A stretch of 64,000 nucleotides of DNA, from positions 1-64,000 of the forward strand of contig CDRNVI010000089.1 of assembly GCA_977017575.1 (NCBI GenBank), read 5' to 3'. The translations under genes were made by a program, and so were the position numbers. The number at the start of each line of letters is the position of its first letter. The stretch's first letter is position 1. Shown piece after piece: positions 45,851 through 56,309 of this stretch. Under the pieces are notes generated by a model that saw only the letters and a program-made list of their open reading frames with translations, ran no database searches and was not told the DNA's origin. The stretch comes from Paramoeba atlantica (lineage: Eukaryota > Discosea).

Positions 45851-47854
45851 TTACGAGCTCTGTAATCTTGCGTTGCTTAGCAGGCATTCTGTTTTGTAAT
45901 AACGCATGCGATGCCCGATCGATGTTATCGCGTTCCCGTGCATTTCGCTTTGTGCCATTGGAGGTACCACATCGTCTGGCTCCTCAAACCGATAATCAAT
46001 ATTTCTAATGGAAGCTTTGCAAGGATCAAGGTAACCTAATCTGTTAAATGCAGCAAGAACAACATCCGGTCGAAATAAGGAGGACTCCACAGCACCGGCG
46101 ACAAGACGGTGGAAAGGCACGCTTCTGACGAGCAGTTAGTTTCACTGCATGCACTGCGGAATACAACTGGAAATGTTTTCCTTTGTAGCACGAGGCAAAA
46201 TCCGTGTCAATCCATTGGACACTGTGCAAGTTTACCCTCCCTGTGGATGGCACAGGATTGCACGAAATGGCACAGGATGGCACGGCGAGTCTAGTTTTAG
46301 GAATCTTCCTCCTAAGTAGCCTTTTAAATTGGAGTATATTTTCGGATGCTCTTTTGTACTGTAGTTTTGCATATTGTTTGATAATTCATAATTTGGAGGT
46401 GTATTTACGTTACGAGTGGGGAGGTAAGTAAGCACAATCTCCCAGCTACCCTATTCTTCTCTTGAGAAAAAACCGCGGTCGTAGAATGATGAATTGAAGT
46501 GATGATGAATTGAAGCAAACTAACTTAGATCATTTCATTGTTTATGATAAGAATTGTACGGAAAGAACGGCTTCTTCCGATTCTCTTAACCTCACTATCC
46601 TCGAGTCATGAACTCTTTTGAACTTATGGGAGAGAAGTAACGTAATATAAAAAACGTTAACCACCGCGTTTAATGGAGCGACTACAAACTTGTACTTATA
46701 GTTGTTACTGCCTATGAGTTCCCCCAATTCTGGTGCGCTTATGAGTTCCTTTTTCTAAGGCGAATGTTTTTGTACCCACTTTTCGCGAAGCGATCTGTTT
46801 TTTGCACAGAACCAAAATTCATAAAAATCCCAACAACCATACGTCAGGCTGCTCTACAGACTCGCTCACTGAGCGGATAATCATTTTAGCGCCAGCAATA
46901 TTGTCAAGGAGAACCCGCGGCGCTTCGCGCCGCGGGCCCCTATTTTCGTTTTTTTATGGCTCGAATTCTGGTCTGGTACGCTTCTGAGCTCCTTTTTCTC
47001 AAAACCAGGGAACTCATAAGCAGGAGGGGTATAGTGCTTGGAACCACCCCGCTTTTTCTTGTAAACGGGTACCAAGATCCACATGAAGGCGAGCACCAAA
47101 GGTGGACATTGTGCCAAAAATCTTCGCTCTGGATGGCACAGGATGGCACGAAATGGCACAGGATAGCACATAATGGCACAGGATAACTGCATAGTGTCCA
47201 CTGAAGCCAAGATGTGCAGCCAGAAGGAATTATGAGGGGGAAGAAACCGATATCACGCATAGCGTCTAAGTCGGTTTCCGTCATGTGTACTTTACACGAG
47301 TCAAAAATTGCAACTCCATTACTCATTTTATGGCGCTCAAGGACACGCTTCCGAGCGAACAAGAATGCTCGCTGATAAAAAACTGATGTTACCACACTCT
47401 TGGGGGTCCAAGCTCTTTTTGTTCGGGAATCGTAGGCTTCGTTTCTTATAGATGAACGTTTCGGGGAACCTTTCAAAATTAATAATAGGAAGACGAAATA
47501 CAGTAAAAGTTTCCAAGATCACACCCACACCAGTCAAAAGAGTACCAATTCTCTTGAAGTCATTTGGGTCGAGATTCACACGAAAATTGCGATCCCCCGC
47601 CTCTGTTATCGTACGCTTCCCATTGTACCAGAGAGCGTAATTGGAATTTCATCGAAATTGAGGACGAAAGAACAAAGTCTGGTTTTTAGACACCGGTAAA
47701 GGTGACAATGTATTTGTTGCCATTTACGAGCAACCGTTTCAGGAGTTAAAGAAAACTGTCGCTTGACGCACTTGAGTCGGAAATGGAACCTTTTTAGAAA
47801 TTTCAAGATGTAGGAGTACGACACAGTGGTTTTGTTCCCGCAAAGAAAACGCAT
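45851..47854 (-). pseudogene. Pogo/Tigger-type (DDE_1) transposase relic
   Basis: Pieces in order on the minus strand: FHFRLKCVKRQFSLTPETVA with NFDEIPITLSGTMG (first catalytic Asp, 47,606-47,854); then RKRVLERHKMSNGVAIFDSC with HMTETDLDAM (second Asp) and FPLIIPSGCTSWLQ (46,940-47,476). Last comes VAGAVESSLFRPDVVLAAFN (about 46,000-46,110), which resembles the C-terminal helix region. The usual LQPLDV with the third catalytic residue is replaced where the ATGGCACAGG repeats start. Several frameshifts separate the pieces, so it cannot make an active enzyme. Confidence 0.65.
46243..46286. repeat. ATGGCACAGG short tandem repeat, first of two tracts
   Basis: Units GGATGGCACA, GGATTGCACG, AAATGGCACA and GGATGGCACG. 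A second tract of the same unit is at 47,131-47,187. The two tracts bracket about 850 bp that interrupts the transposase relic. That interval (46,290-47,130) also has a GCGCTTCGCGCCGCGGG palindrome at about 46,918-46,936. Confidence 0.65.
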
Positions 47855-47855
47855 A

Positions 47856-48876
47856 CCGTTACCCCCCCCCCCCTTACTTCGCCTCCCCCCTTACTTCACC
47901 ACATTTAGTCACTGGACGTGTGGTGAAGTAAGGGGGGTTTCAGATTTTTCTCCAGACAACTTACCACCTCTTTACATGCATCGGGGTTGCATCGGGGTTA
48001 CATGCATCGGGGTTGCATCGGGGTAAGGCGAGGCAGGGCCACGCCCAGTGGTCTTCAAAGGGGGGGAAACAGATGGCGCACAAAGATCGATGCACAAAGG
48101 TTCTTGGTGTAAAAAAGAATAAATAAGTTTCTTGGTGTAACTTTCTTGGTGAAGACGACGCCGTCATACCGGGATTTTAAACCACAGTCCGGTTTAACGT
48201 TCCGGGGGGAAATGATAACGGTTACAGGAATGCTACGTACCTGCAGTAAAGGTAACTTTTGAAGATTATCTTGGGTTCATCGACGCAACGGGTTGGTAGC
48301 AGCACGTTGTTCCCGCCTTGTACTAACGAAAACAGGTAGAGGACTTCGGCCACGAAAGTTTCAAATCTACATGTATATGTGAAGGGTCTGGCCTGCCAGT
48401 GACCAATCGGAGCAATCCGTAATGACTTAGATTTGTTGTACCATTTCTAATTCAAAACGGTTTTCTTCCATATCAGTTTCATCATCGCTTTGATCATAAA
48501 GTTGCTCTACAGCGTCTTGTAATTCTAAAATTTAATTTGGTGTTCAATAAGTTATGTTCTGCGACATCACTTAAATTTTGCAAGAAATTTTCATGGGGGG
48601 AAAGTTAAAAACGCATGGGACATCGTAGACAAACTAAAAGAAGCATAAAATATAGAATGTGCAACACGAGGTATTACAACACTCAAGAAAAGGAAATTGT
48701 GCTCAATGTCGATAGCATAGTATACTTCAATAATTTGAGGTTTTTCGAGAGAACTATAAATTGACCGAACTTTGAATCACTGATTCACCCCTCTTACTTC
48801 ACCACCCCCCTTACTTCACCACAAAGTACGGGTATTGGACCAAAAAGTGGGGGCTAAGCAAGGGGGGGGGTAACGG
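47856..48876. mobile_element. TIR element CCGTTACCCCCCC with TA flanks, nested in the pogo relic
   Basis: Left end CCGTTACCCC (47,856) and right end GGGGTAACGG (to 48,876) are flanked by TA at 47,854-55 and 48,877-78. Subterminal CCCCCTTACTTCACCAC repeats occur at both sides. Inside are a SINE body copy (48,270-48,440), CATCGGGGTTGCATCGGGGT tandem units near 47,975-48,020 and a short coding scrap. It is about 1.02 kb. Confidence 0.65.
48270..48440 (+). mobile_element. SINE body fragment
   Basis: Matches 33,157-33,305 (CATCGACGCAACG, GGTAGAGGACTTCGGCC, GTGAAGGGTCTGGCCTGCCA) with many substitutions and lacks the tRNA-like head. It is the same orientation as the 33 kb copy, and older by its divergence. 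Confidence 0.55.
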
Positions 48877-50054
48877 TATCAGGGTCTAACAGGGCTCTTA
48901 TTGCTTCCTCATGAACTATAGCGGGGCTTACAAACTCTCCAGAAGCGCGCTTCGCCTCTACAAAGGACTTTCAATGAATTTTCAAAGGCGACAGTTTTCT
49001 AGAGGAGGTCATTTTCGCAAGCCCTTCTGAGTGCGCACTTCTGACAGAGAACTTTCCCAACGCGCAATTGGCTCCTTTCGATGAACAGAATACAGACCTT
49101 TCCACTTATTTCGAACCCATGCTTGTAGCCTGGCTATGGATTTTCTGTCCTCCTGATCCAGGTCGTTTCACTTTCGTACGATTTTATCTTTGACCTTGTT
49201 TGGAATGTCCCGTCTAACAAAGCTTCGTGTATCGGTGCCTCTTAACAATTTTCGACTTCCCCGAACTTGCTTTTGTACAGGAGTTGGAATGGGGGACATA
49301 TTAAGGGCAGCTTCTGAAGAAGAATTTTCCTCAGATCTTGCTTCGTTGAGTGTAGCATCACTTGTGCTAATATTGGAAGAATCATCATCTGACAACGCGT
49401 CCGCTGAAACAGAGCTTGCTTCACCGTCGCTCGGAACAACACAATATGTTATTTCCCTTGAAGTTTCTCGATGAAATTCCGGTGAAAGGGAACCTGTTTT
49501 GTGCCAAAAGATAATTTGTTTGGAAAAAGAGTCATAATTATTCTAAAGAGTCATTTTGAAGCAAATACTTCAGTTTATCTAATACTTTTCCATCTTTTTG
49601 GCTACTTTGGACATAAATTGTCGGCATTGTACTGATTTTTCTTGTACCGACAACTGGTCATACACAGTTTCGGCGGCGATAAGCGAAAGGGACATTATAC
49701 AATGACTATTGGACCACAAGTTTGTATACCAACGTGTAGAGTGTGCTAAAAGCCTTGAGCCCTGAGTAAAGTAGAACATTCAATTAGTGATGAGAAAAGA
49801 AGAAAAAAAAGTAAAACTTCTTGGCAATTTTTTAGATATTTTTTTTTGGCGCAAAACCGGTTCCCTTTGACCGAAATTCCTTCTGCAATTCAAAAAGATT
49901 TTGCAAATCAAGACGGTGATCCACCAAGGTCATTTCAAAAAATTGTGAACAATAAAAAATGTGAACAATAACCGTCGGGGGGGTTTATAAAATAATACGA
50001 AAGAATAGGCGTAAAACTCAAAAATATTCATTTTTATAACTCATCGCATTGCAA

Positions 50055-52058
50055 TTACTCCAAAGTTAGAGGTGAAGGTTCATCAGAATGTGAATTTTCC
50101 CTAGATCGTTTTGCAGCATGCTTGGGGTGGTAAGATGTAACATCATCACTGTTTTTGCTTTGTTCTACAAGCGTAGAGTTATGAGAATGAAAGTTAGAAT
50201 TCGGTACACGCGATGCATTCGCTTGAGCATCATTGTGTACAAGTAAGTCAAACATACGATCGTTCTCAAGACGATCGGCGTGAAATAAAGCAAGTTTCCA
50301 CTGCAAATCTTGATTTGTATCCGTGATAGTAAGCTCTAAGTTCTTGGGAACAATCTGATCTCCAACAATGTTTGAATTACCATCATTGGGCAATCTACTT
50401 GGCTGAGAAGACTTTGGAAATGTCCAATGACTCCAGTGAACATTGACAAGAGATTCGAACTCGCCCGATTCATATAATGTAGAAGAACCTAAATCGATGC
50501 AGATGTCTGAGAGGCCCATCTCACCTTGGAGAACGTTACGTACTACGCTACCTAGCGTCGTCTCACACGTGTTAATATAAAGAGATGCGTATCCTCGATG
50601 AGAAGAGCAAGTGAGGCAGTGGGGTACGGGAAGACCAGTAGGGTGGCTATGCATTAGATACGATTCGTGACAACAGCGATTTTTCCGACCCGGTTCCAAA
50701 TGAAGATTAGGAATCCAAGAGAATTTTCTTCGGCGAATCAAAGGAAATTGACGAAGGTGAACAAAACAGGGATCTTGTGCCAAAGTCATATTTAAATATC
50801 GAAGCGCTTGTGTGACAACCATAGCTCCGACAATTGCGTTAGATGTTGCTACTGCAGGAACAATATTACCTGCTATAGCCTGAATGCGAGAAATACTTTC
50901 GAGCTCAATACGAAAGATATAAGCTCGAAGGTTAGATACGGAGTAAACAAAGTCTAAAGCTACGGGATCGTCTTTATCAAATGCGAAAGGACCATCCCGT
51001 TTCTGGAGGTTGCGAAAGGCACTTAGGAATTGAGATCCTAATGTATGAACGACAGATTCAGTGTTCTCTTTCAGATCCACTGGACGAGGAACACCTCTTG
51101 GAAACGAAGAAGATTTTGTAGCCAATTCGCGAATCTTTTTATTATGAATAAAACCAAAAAGTAAATCTGCGTCCGCTCGAGTATTTGAATCAATCTCCAA
51201 GTCGCTTTCTCCAAAACCTGATGCTCCAAACAACCGTGCAAACAGCTCCTTAGCGTAATGTACACAATGTGTCATGGTAGTGGGACGTGCGTGTATGGTG
51301 CAAACAGCGAAAGAGGGAATACCTGAAGGCTTGGGATGACAATCATAGCACTCTGTGTGCCTAAATTGTATGGGCTGTACTTGCCCGTTGAAACCCATGG
51401 TGCCGCTCTCTACGAGAGGAACACCCGAACGAAAACACATACGGTTGACATGCTTGCGAGCAGCGACATTATCAAGACCACAACAAACGACGTCGAAAGC
51501 TTCAAAAAAAGATTTTGAAAACTTACTAGTGTCGGTAATATTACCAACATGGGCGATAATAGATACGGAAGGAAATGATTCTTTTGATTGTGTATATTGG
51601 AACGCATTGTATCCATCGGAAAGTACTTGGGATGCAACCTCACTCTTGGATTTGCCGACATCGTCCAAAGTAAATAAAAACTGACGGTTAAGATTGGACG
51701 CATCAATTGTGTCCATGTCAACCACCTCGATGTTACGGATGCCACAAAGAAGAAGCGTCTTAAGTAGCTCACACCCAATGCCTCCAGCACCAACTACGAG
51801 AACTCGAGGAACACGCTTGGTACTACCCTCCGAATGTAATTCGTCATTTTCATTTTCGGAATGCTCAATCTTGGATGAGCTAGGCATAGCCCAGTGCAAT
51901 CGCTTGCCCCAGAGTTCCCGTGGTACTTGATAGCAAGAGGAAGCGTCAACTGTGAATTCAAAAAAAGAATTGCTTTGATCTGAAAATTCCATTCGAAAGG
52001 GGAGAGAGGAAATCTCTTGAGCGCTTGGGCGCACACCAAAAATGATTGCTCGGCGCAT
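50055..52058 (-). CDS. UBA2: SUMO-activating enzyme subunit 2
   Basis: Catalytic half of the SUMO E1 (UBA2/SAE2), which adenylates SUMO and carries it as a thioester before passing it to UBC9. 667 residues, near the family length. The Rossmann motif VVGAGGIGCELLK is at residues 88-100, with NLNRQFLF and DNVAARKHVNRMC following. Zinc ligands are CYDC at 237-240 and CLTC about 200 residues later. The catalytic Cys is at 253 in AVCTIHARPT. The C-terminus has a basic patch (KHAAKRSRE), a likely nuclear signal. Odd point: about 85 residues precede the Rossmann fold, where the family normally has about 15; the first ATG may not be the one used (Met58 is an alternative). The 5-prime region on the minus strand is pyrimidine-rich. 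No intron. Confidence 0.93.
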   Translation of the reverse strand: MRRAIIFGVRPSAQEISSLPFRMEFSDQSNSFFEFTVDASSCYQVPRELWGKRLHWAMPSSSKIEHSENENDELHSEGSTKRVPRVLVVGAGGIGCELLKTLLLCGIRNIEVVDMDTIDASNLNRQFLFTLDDVGKSKSEVASQVLSDGYNAFQYTQSKESFPSVSIIAHVGNITDTSKFSKSFFEAFDVVCCGLDNVAARKHVNRMCFRSGVPLVESGTMGFNGQVQPIQFRHTECYDCHPKPSGIPSFAVCTIHARPTTMTHCVHYAKELFARLFGASGFGESDLEIDSNTRADADLLFGFIHNKKIRELATKSSSFPRGVPRPVDLKENTESVVHTLGSQFLSAFRNLQKRDGPFAFDKDDPVALDFVYSVSNLRAYIFRIELESISRIQAIAGNIVPAVATSNAIVGAMVVTQALRYLNMTLAQDPCFVHLRQFPLIRRRKFSWIPNLHLEPGRKNRCCHESYLMHSHPTGLPVPHCLTCSSHRGYASLYINTCETTLGSVVRNVLQGEMGLSDICIDLGSSTLYESGEFESLVNVHWSHWTFPKSSQPSRLPNDGNSNIVGDQIVPKNLELTITDTNQDLQWKLALFHADRLENDRMFDLLVHNDAQANASRVPNSNFHSHNSTLVEQSKNSDDVTSYHPKHAAKRSRENSHSDEPSPLTLE

Positions 52059-52312
52059 ACGTAAAAGAAAAAAAGACCAAAGAACGAATAAGATCCAGAA
52101 AAAAAAGTTACTCTAATATGAAGGTTCTTAGGTGATAATAAATCTTTAAATACTTAAGTAACATTTTCGAAAACACAACCAACGAAAAAAGATTGAGGCA
52201 TTCATGTAAATTCGTTATAAAACACCATCTACGTTAACTGTAATCAAGGTCAACAGAAACCCGAAAATCTCCCATCCACCTTGTCATCGTCCCAAAAGTA
52301 AGCTCGAATTCA

Positions 52313-53521
52313 CTATCTTTTCGCCGCGTTATACTTATTCACGTACTTGGGAGAGAGGGCCTTGACCACCACCCCTCCCACACGGGACGGGGAATAGTGC
52401 TGAGCCCCTCGGGTCCAGTCATAACTGAGCGCAAACCCAAGAAGCGTCCCACTTGTGTTCAGTTGCGCGCAAGAGATAGGTAGGTACCCGAGACGGAAGC
52501 AGGAGCACTCTTTGCGCTCTTCCACATCCCAACATTTCACAACCCCGTCCGACCCTGCGGTGAGCAGCGTACCCAGTGGGTGGTACTGTACACTATTCAC
52601 CGGATAAACCCCCTCCCCACGACCCGGATCCGCGTGGGCTCTAAAACTAAACGTTTTCTTCTCCTGGGAGGGGTCGATAAACTTCACCATAACCCTCCCA
52701 TCCACACTCCCCGCCGCAACCGCCTCCCCATCCCGAGACAACGCCACACACCGCATCTGGTGACGCACCGCCGTGTACGGTTCCAGCTCCGCCGCAATCC
52801 CCATCGACACCATGTTATACAGCAACACCCGGCGCGCACACAGAATCGCCGCTTTCGGGGCCAACGAGAAGTCCATCCCGTGGATGGGACCCGGGCAGCG
52901 CACCTCCGCGGTGGGACGCGACTGCCGGGTGTCCCAGAACCGCACAAGGGCGTCCCACCCCGCGGTGACGAGAAGCCCGACCTGGGGGATCCAGGCCAGG
53001 CTGCGGACCGGGGCGTCGTGCTGGGCCACCACCGTAGGGGTACAGTCAGGGGCCCCCAAGTTGTACTGGTGGACGTAGTGACTGCAGCCGCCGAGGTAGA
53101 GATGGCCCGCGGGGGTGAGGGTGGAGCACAGCAGAGGGGAGGGGGAGGGGGAGGGGGAGGGTGTAGGGGGGGGCGTGGTAGCGCCGAGTGTGGATGAGAC
53201 GGTGGAGGGGAGAGAGGAGGGGACGGAGGGGGAGGAGGAGAGCGGCGTGGAGAGGAGTTCAGTGTTGCTGGGGGAGGAGCCTGTGGGGGTGGGAAGTTCC
53301 CATAGTGGGGAGGGGGTAAGGGAGGTGACGACACCGAGGGAATTGGTTGTGGTGGAGAGACTCCATACGGAGGCGGAACCGTCCCAGGTGGTGTAGGCCA
53401 TGACGGAGGGCATCCCGGGTGGTTCCGCGAAGCAAAGGCTGGAGACCATGGAGCCACCGGTGGTGGTAATTAGAAAGTCGTCGCTTTGGGTAGCTGGAGC
53501 GCTCGAAGCGTCGGTTGACAT
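52313..53521 (-). CDS. RAE1: mRNA export factor RAE1/GLE2, WD40 protein
   Basis: Nuclear pore WD40 protein that binds NUP98 in mRNA export. Taken from the ATG at 53,519-53,521 (MSTDASSAPATQSDDF), which fits the family N-terminus and gives 402 residues. The frame reaches a further ATG at 53,659 but that 46-residue extension is unlike the family. The C-terminal half is clear: VTAGWDALVRFWDTRQSRP, GSVDGRVMVKFIDP, FSFRAHAD, YPVNSVQYHPLGTLLTAGSDGVVKCWD and ALSYDWTRGAQHY. An unusual Ser/Thr/Pro-rich insert of about 55 residues (LPSTVSSTLGATTPPPTPSP style) interrupts the second blade. It is encoded by GC-rich low-complexity DNA, which also opens long antisense frames. Confidence 0.9.
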   Translation of the reverse strand: MSTDASSAPATQSDDFLITTTGGSMVSSLCFAEPPGMPSVMAYTTWDGSASVWSLSTTTNSLGVVTSLTPSPLWELPTPTGSSPSNTELLSTPLSSSPSVPSSLPSTVSSTLGATTPPPTPSPSPSPSPLLCSTLTPAGHLYLGGCSHYVHQYNLGAPDCTPTVVAQHDAPVRSLAWIPQVGLLVTAGWDALVRFWDTRQSRPTAEVRCPGPIHGMDFSLAPKAAILCARRVLLYNMVSMGIAAELEPYTAVRHQMRCVALSRDGEAVAAGSVDGRVMVKFIDPSQEKKTFSFRAHADPGRGEGVYPVNSVQYHPLGTLLTAGSDGVVKCWDVEERKECSCFRLGYLPISCAQLNTSGTLLGFALSYDWTRGAQHYSPSRVGGVVVKALSPKYVNKYNAAKR

Positions 53522-54493
53522 TGGTGAAGTAAGGACAAGCACAAAAAAACTATATTTGAAGGTCATTTTTGCGTTACAGTGAAAAGATGCCATGGTATGT
53601 AAGATTCTATGTACATGTATGTACGTACACGAATACTGAACTGTTCGTTGATTTTTCATACGCTAATAATGAAGAATAATGCCACACTATGCCCTTAGCC
53701 GCTCAAAATGAGTGGATTACATGGGGGTCTGAATTCGCCAGAGATGAACGGGGGAGGAGAGCTCGCGTCGCAAGTTGACGAAGATCTTCTCTGTTAATGA
53801 GATTTACAAGATTTTTGAATGTACAGCCCATTAGGCGCACCTCGGAGCCCCAGAACACATGCAGAGAACATTCAAAAAGAACAATTGCGAGTCGCGCAAC
53901 TCGATTCACAGGTGTTCTGAAGCTCTAAAGTCAGGTCAAATAGGAATGAGCAAGCATACCACAAGGTTAAGCCATTCCTTGGTCGACAGCATGCGTAGGC
54001 GCATATAGACATCAATCAAGGCACAAGAAAGAGTTACGCTAGTATTCATTTGAAGGTACATACTTCGTTTTTATGCATCAGTAAATTGTGTTTTTCGCCT
54101 AAAAAATCTTACCTCGAAATTGCAAAAAACTGTTCACATGTTTTTCTTTACTTGCATACGATCACACTTTTGTTACAAAGCCGATTGAGTCGGAAGCTCT
54201 ATGGCAACATATACCTAGTACCCACGCGTACACTACTCTGATATACTACTTCAATGCACACGACACCTGGCCACAGGGAAATACCAACAACAAAAAAGTG
54301 TCAAACATGTGAACAGTTTTTTTGCATACTGTATATCCTTTCAGTGACTATCGTCCACGCAACAATTAGGAAATAACGTTACTTAGTGCGGAATATATTG
54401 AAGAACTAATTATTGCATTAATTTGCGTTGGTATACTCTACGTGTCGGTTGAGGCAATCGAGGTGCTATCGTCTCTATCACAAATAGAGATGA
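53522..54493. other. Intergenic region
   Basis: No gene recognised. A minus-strand frame at 53,703-53,909 (68 residues) has no family features. GTTCACATGTTTTTCTTTAC near 54,132 and TGTGAACAGTTTTTTTGC near 54,308 form an imperfect inverted pair about 180 bp apart, possibly a small MITE. Confidence 0.35.
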
Positions 54494-54802
54494 TTAAAAA
54501 TCGATACATCTTCCATTCTTCTCCCAATCTCCGTAGCGTGTGGGACTATGTTTAGCCTCGATATCTTCTCGTACAACCCACTCTGGGTCGGTTACTCCGC
54601 GCTTTTTGTTAAAGTAGCTCTCTGGAGAATGTGTTGAGATTGCCAACCGTTGCACTTCTTCGTCTGTTAGTAAAGATGGTTTCCAAGTTTTTTCGCTTTG
54701 TCCTAAGGTCCTGAGGCGGTGCGCTAAGTATTTTGAGTCGTGAATAACGCTCAAAGGAACGCCACCTTCCACCCCAACCTGAAGAACACGAGAACGCAAC
54801 AT
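54494..54802 (-). CDS. SDHAF4: Succinate dehydrogenase assembly factor 4-like protein
   Basis: 102 residues from ATG. The C-terminal PTRYGDWEKNGRCIDF is the hallmark of the SDHAF4 (DUF1674) family, which binds flavinylated SDH subunit A in the mitochondrial matrix before complex II assembly. In place of the usual Gly/Pro-rich linker it has DPEWVVREDIEAKHS. The N-terminal 70 residues are not conserved with members I know. The start MLRSRVLQVGVEGG is basic and may be a short presequence. No intron. The 339 bases before the next gene upstream are empty. Confidence 0.8.
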   Translation of the reverse strand: MLRSRVLQVGVEGGVPLSVIHDSKYLAHRLRTLGQSEKTWKPSLLTDEEVQRLAISTHSPESYFNKKRGVTDPEWVVREDIEAKHSPTRYGDWEKNGRCIDF

Positions 54803-55141
54803 AAAGTGAGATAAATTATACCAAGAGTACGGTTTAATAGGTAAAAAAACCTAGATACATGCTCATACACGTATAAGCACACATAAATGTTTACACGGAT
54901 TAATCATGAACTAAAATTGAGCAAGTTTTCCATCAACCAATAAAAAAAAAGCGTATAAGCATTTCGTTAGCGTTTCCTTCATTTTTCTATGCTATAAAAT
55001 GTGTGTTTCAAATTCCATGATTTCCAGTGGATCAGATTCTATTTCTACGTATGCACAAGAACAAAAAGATTTAATATACGAAATAACAAGAACACTGGAA
55101 ATACACACGACTGAGGCGTAACTTCAAACACAAACGAAAGC

Positions 55142-55504
55142 TCATCTATTTTTACGATCAGAAGTGACTTTAGAGGATTTTTGCTGTTCGCAAAAATGAC
55201 GAAAAGACTTCCAGAGTGCTGTAAAGATACCCAAAGGAGACCCCAAATGTGACCCTCTATCAGACCGCACAGGCTTTTGTGAATGAATATGACCCGCCGA
55301 AAGTGATTCTTCAAGCGGATAATGAGAACTGTGTTTCCTTGTACGAGAAGTTCTCAAAATGCGGAGACCTCGTTTCACGAAGCGCTCATGCTTATTTTTC
55401 AGGTGCGCGAATTCATTCCTTTGCTCTCTTGTAAGTTCCTGAGTTGGGATAGAACAAAAGCGCTGATAACGTAAGTCATCCTCTCTAGTATATGGATCAG
55501 TCAT
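55142..55504 (-). CDS. Small basic protein of unknown function
   Basis: 120 residues from ATG. Very basic; the first half is charged and helical (LTREQRNEFAHLKNKHERFV), the rest Ser/Arg/His-rich. No known motif recognised, no signal peptide or membrane segment. It sits in line with the flanking genes on the same strand, with A/T-rich spacers of 300-440 bases, so it is plausibly a real gene. A nuclear or ribosomal role would fit the charge but is only a guess. Confidence 0.45.
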   Translation of the reverse strand: MTDPYTREDDLRYQRFCSIPTQELTREQRNEFAHLKNKHERFVKRGLRILRTSRTRKHSSHYPLEESLSAGHIHSQKPVRSDRGSHLGSPLGIFTALWKSFRHFCEQQKSSKVTSDRKNR

Positions 55505-55946
55505 CTAAACACAGTGCAGAAAACTAAGCTTCTAAAAAAGAGTTTGTGTGTTTATAAAAGTTTATAAGATGTAATTATGGATAAAAACGTAAGAATATGT
55601 TTTGTTTATATCGTATGTAACGTATATTTCTGTTTATATGAAATGCGCTACACAATCTAGTTATGTATACACGAATGCGTACATAAATATAAATGAGTAC
55701 GCAACACGAAAGGAAGGTAATATTCAGAAATTTCAGTTGAAAAAATATGCAAAATCAGTACTAGGTTACTTCACAAAAAAATCCAAGGAAAACTTAAAAT
55801 ATGTGGTTCATGCATTTACCTGTTTATACATAGTGTATAAAAAATGCTGTGCGTGAGTGAAACAAATAAATAATGAATGTGGACAGATAGTATATAAGAT
55901 TACGTTCACATAAAACCTTAAAAACATGGCCACAGTTTCAAATCGC

Positions 55947-56309
55947 TCACCACCATGCCCAGCGTTGCATAGCTTGGTCATATTTATACGCACCATAGTA
56001 TACCAAAAAAAGAGGACCACATCCAGGAAGAAACATTAATGCATAGTGTTTTGAAAAATTTGTAAGCCAAAGTCCGATACGACCAGGCCATCCTGACCAA
56101 ACACGCATTTCCATATAATCTGTGGTTCGACTTTCATAACCTGCAAGTTCCGTTCCTGGGGCGCACATTCGCTTGTGAACTCGGCTCTCTGTGGTTTCAT
56201 ATTCAAGTCGACGTTTTTGAGTAGTTCTTCCCCAGCCCGCAAGAGTAGGTCCTGGGTACTGAGGACCTTTATTCATCTGAAAACGGCCAAGAAACGTTCG
56301 ACGAAGCAT
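55947..56309 (-). CDS. Small single-span protein, probably mitochondrial
   Basis: 120 residues from ATG. The start MLRRTFLGRFQMNKGPQYPG is a plausible mitochondrial presequence. The middle is charged and Trp-containing (VWSGWPGRIGLWL). One hydrophobic span lies at residues about 90-110 (YALMFLPGCGPLFLVYYGAY), and it ends QRWAWW. The layout resembles small accessory subunits of respiratory complexes, but no family is identified. Same strand as its neighbours. The 459 bases upstream toward SPT16 hold no other gene. Confidence 0.5.
   Translation of the reverse strand: MLRRTFLGRFQMNKGPQYPGPTLAGWGRTTQKRRLEYETTESRVHKRMCAPGTELAGYESRTTDYMEMRVWSGWPGRIGLWLTNFSKHYALMFLPGCGPLFLVYYGAYKYDQAMQRWAWW

Larger units (their letters stand above)
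45760..49985 (-). mobile_element. Decayed pogo-like DNA transposon, about 4.2 kb, with nested inserts
   Basis: TATTGTTCACATTTTTT near the left end (45,799) and its complement near the right end (49,954-49,970), with a second TTGTTCACA copy, are probable subterminal inverted repeats. All coding relics are on the minus strand. 49,579-49,779 and 49,168-49,474 are acidic/Ser-rich and basic pieces. 48,430-48,525 reads ILELQDAVEQLYDQSDDETD. 47,606-47,854 and 46,940-47,579 are DDE-domain pieces, and 45,851-46,283 is the C-terminal part. A separate TIR element (47,856-48,876) and a GGCACAGGAT repeat interrupt it. Confidence 0.55.

Noticed and set aside
52684-53457. Pro/Arg-rich 257-codon minus frame
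   Set aside because: Out-of-frame shadow of the GC-rich RAE1 gene.
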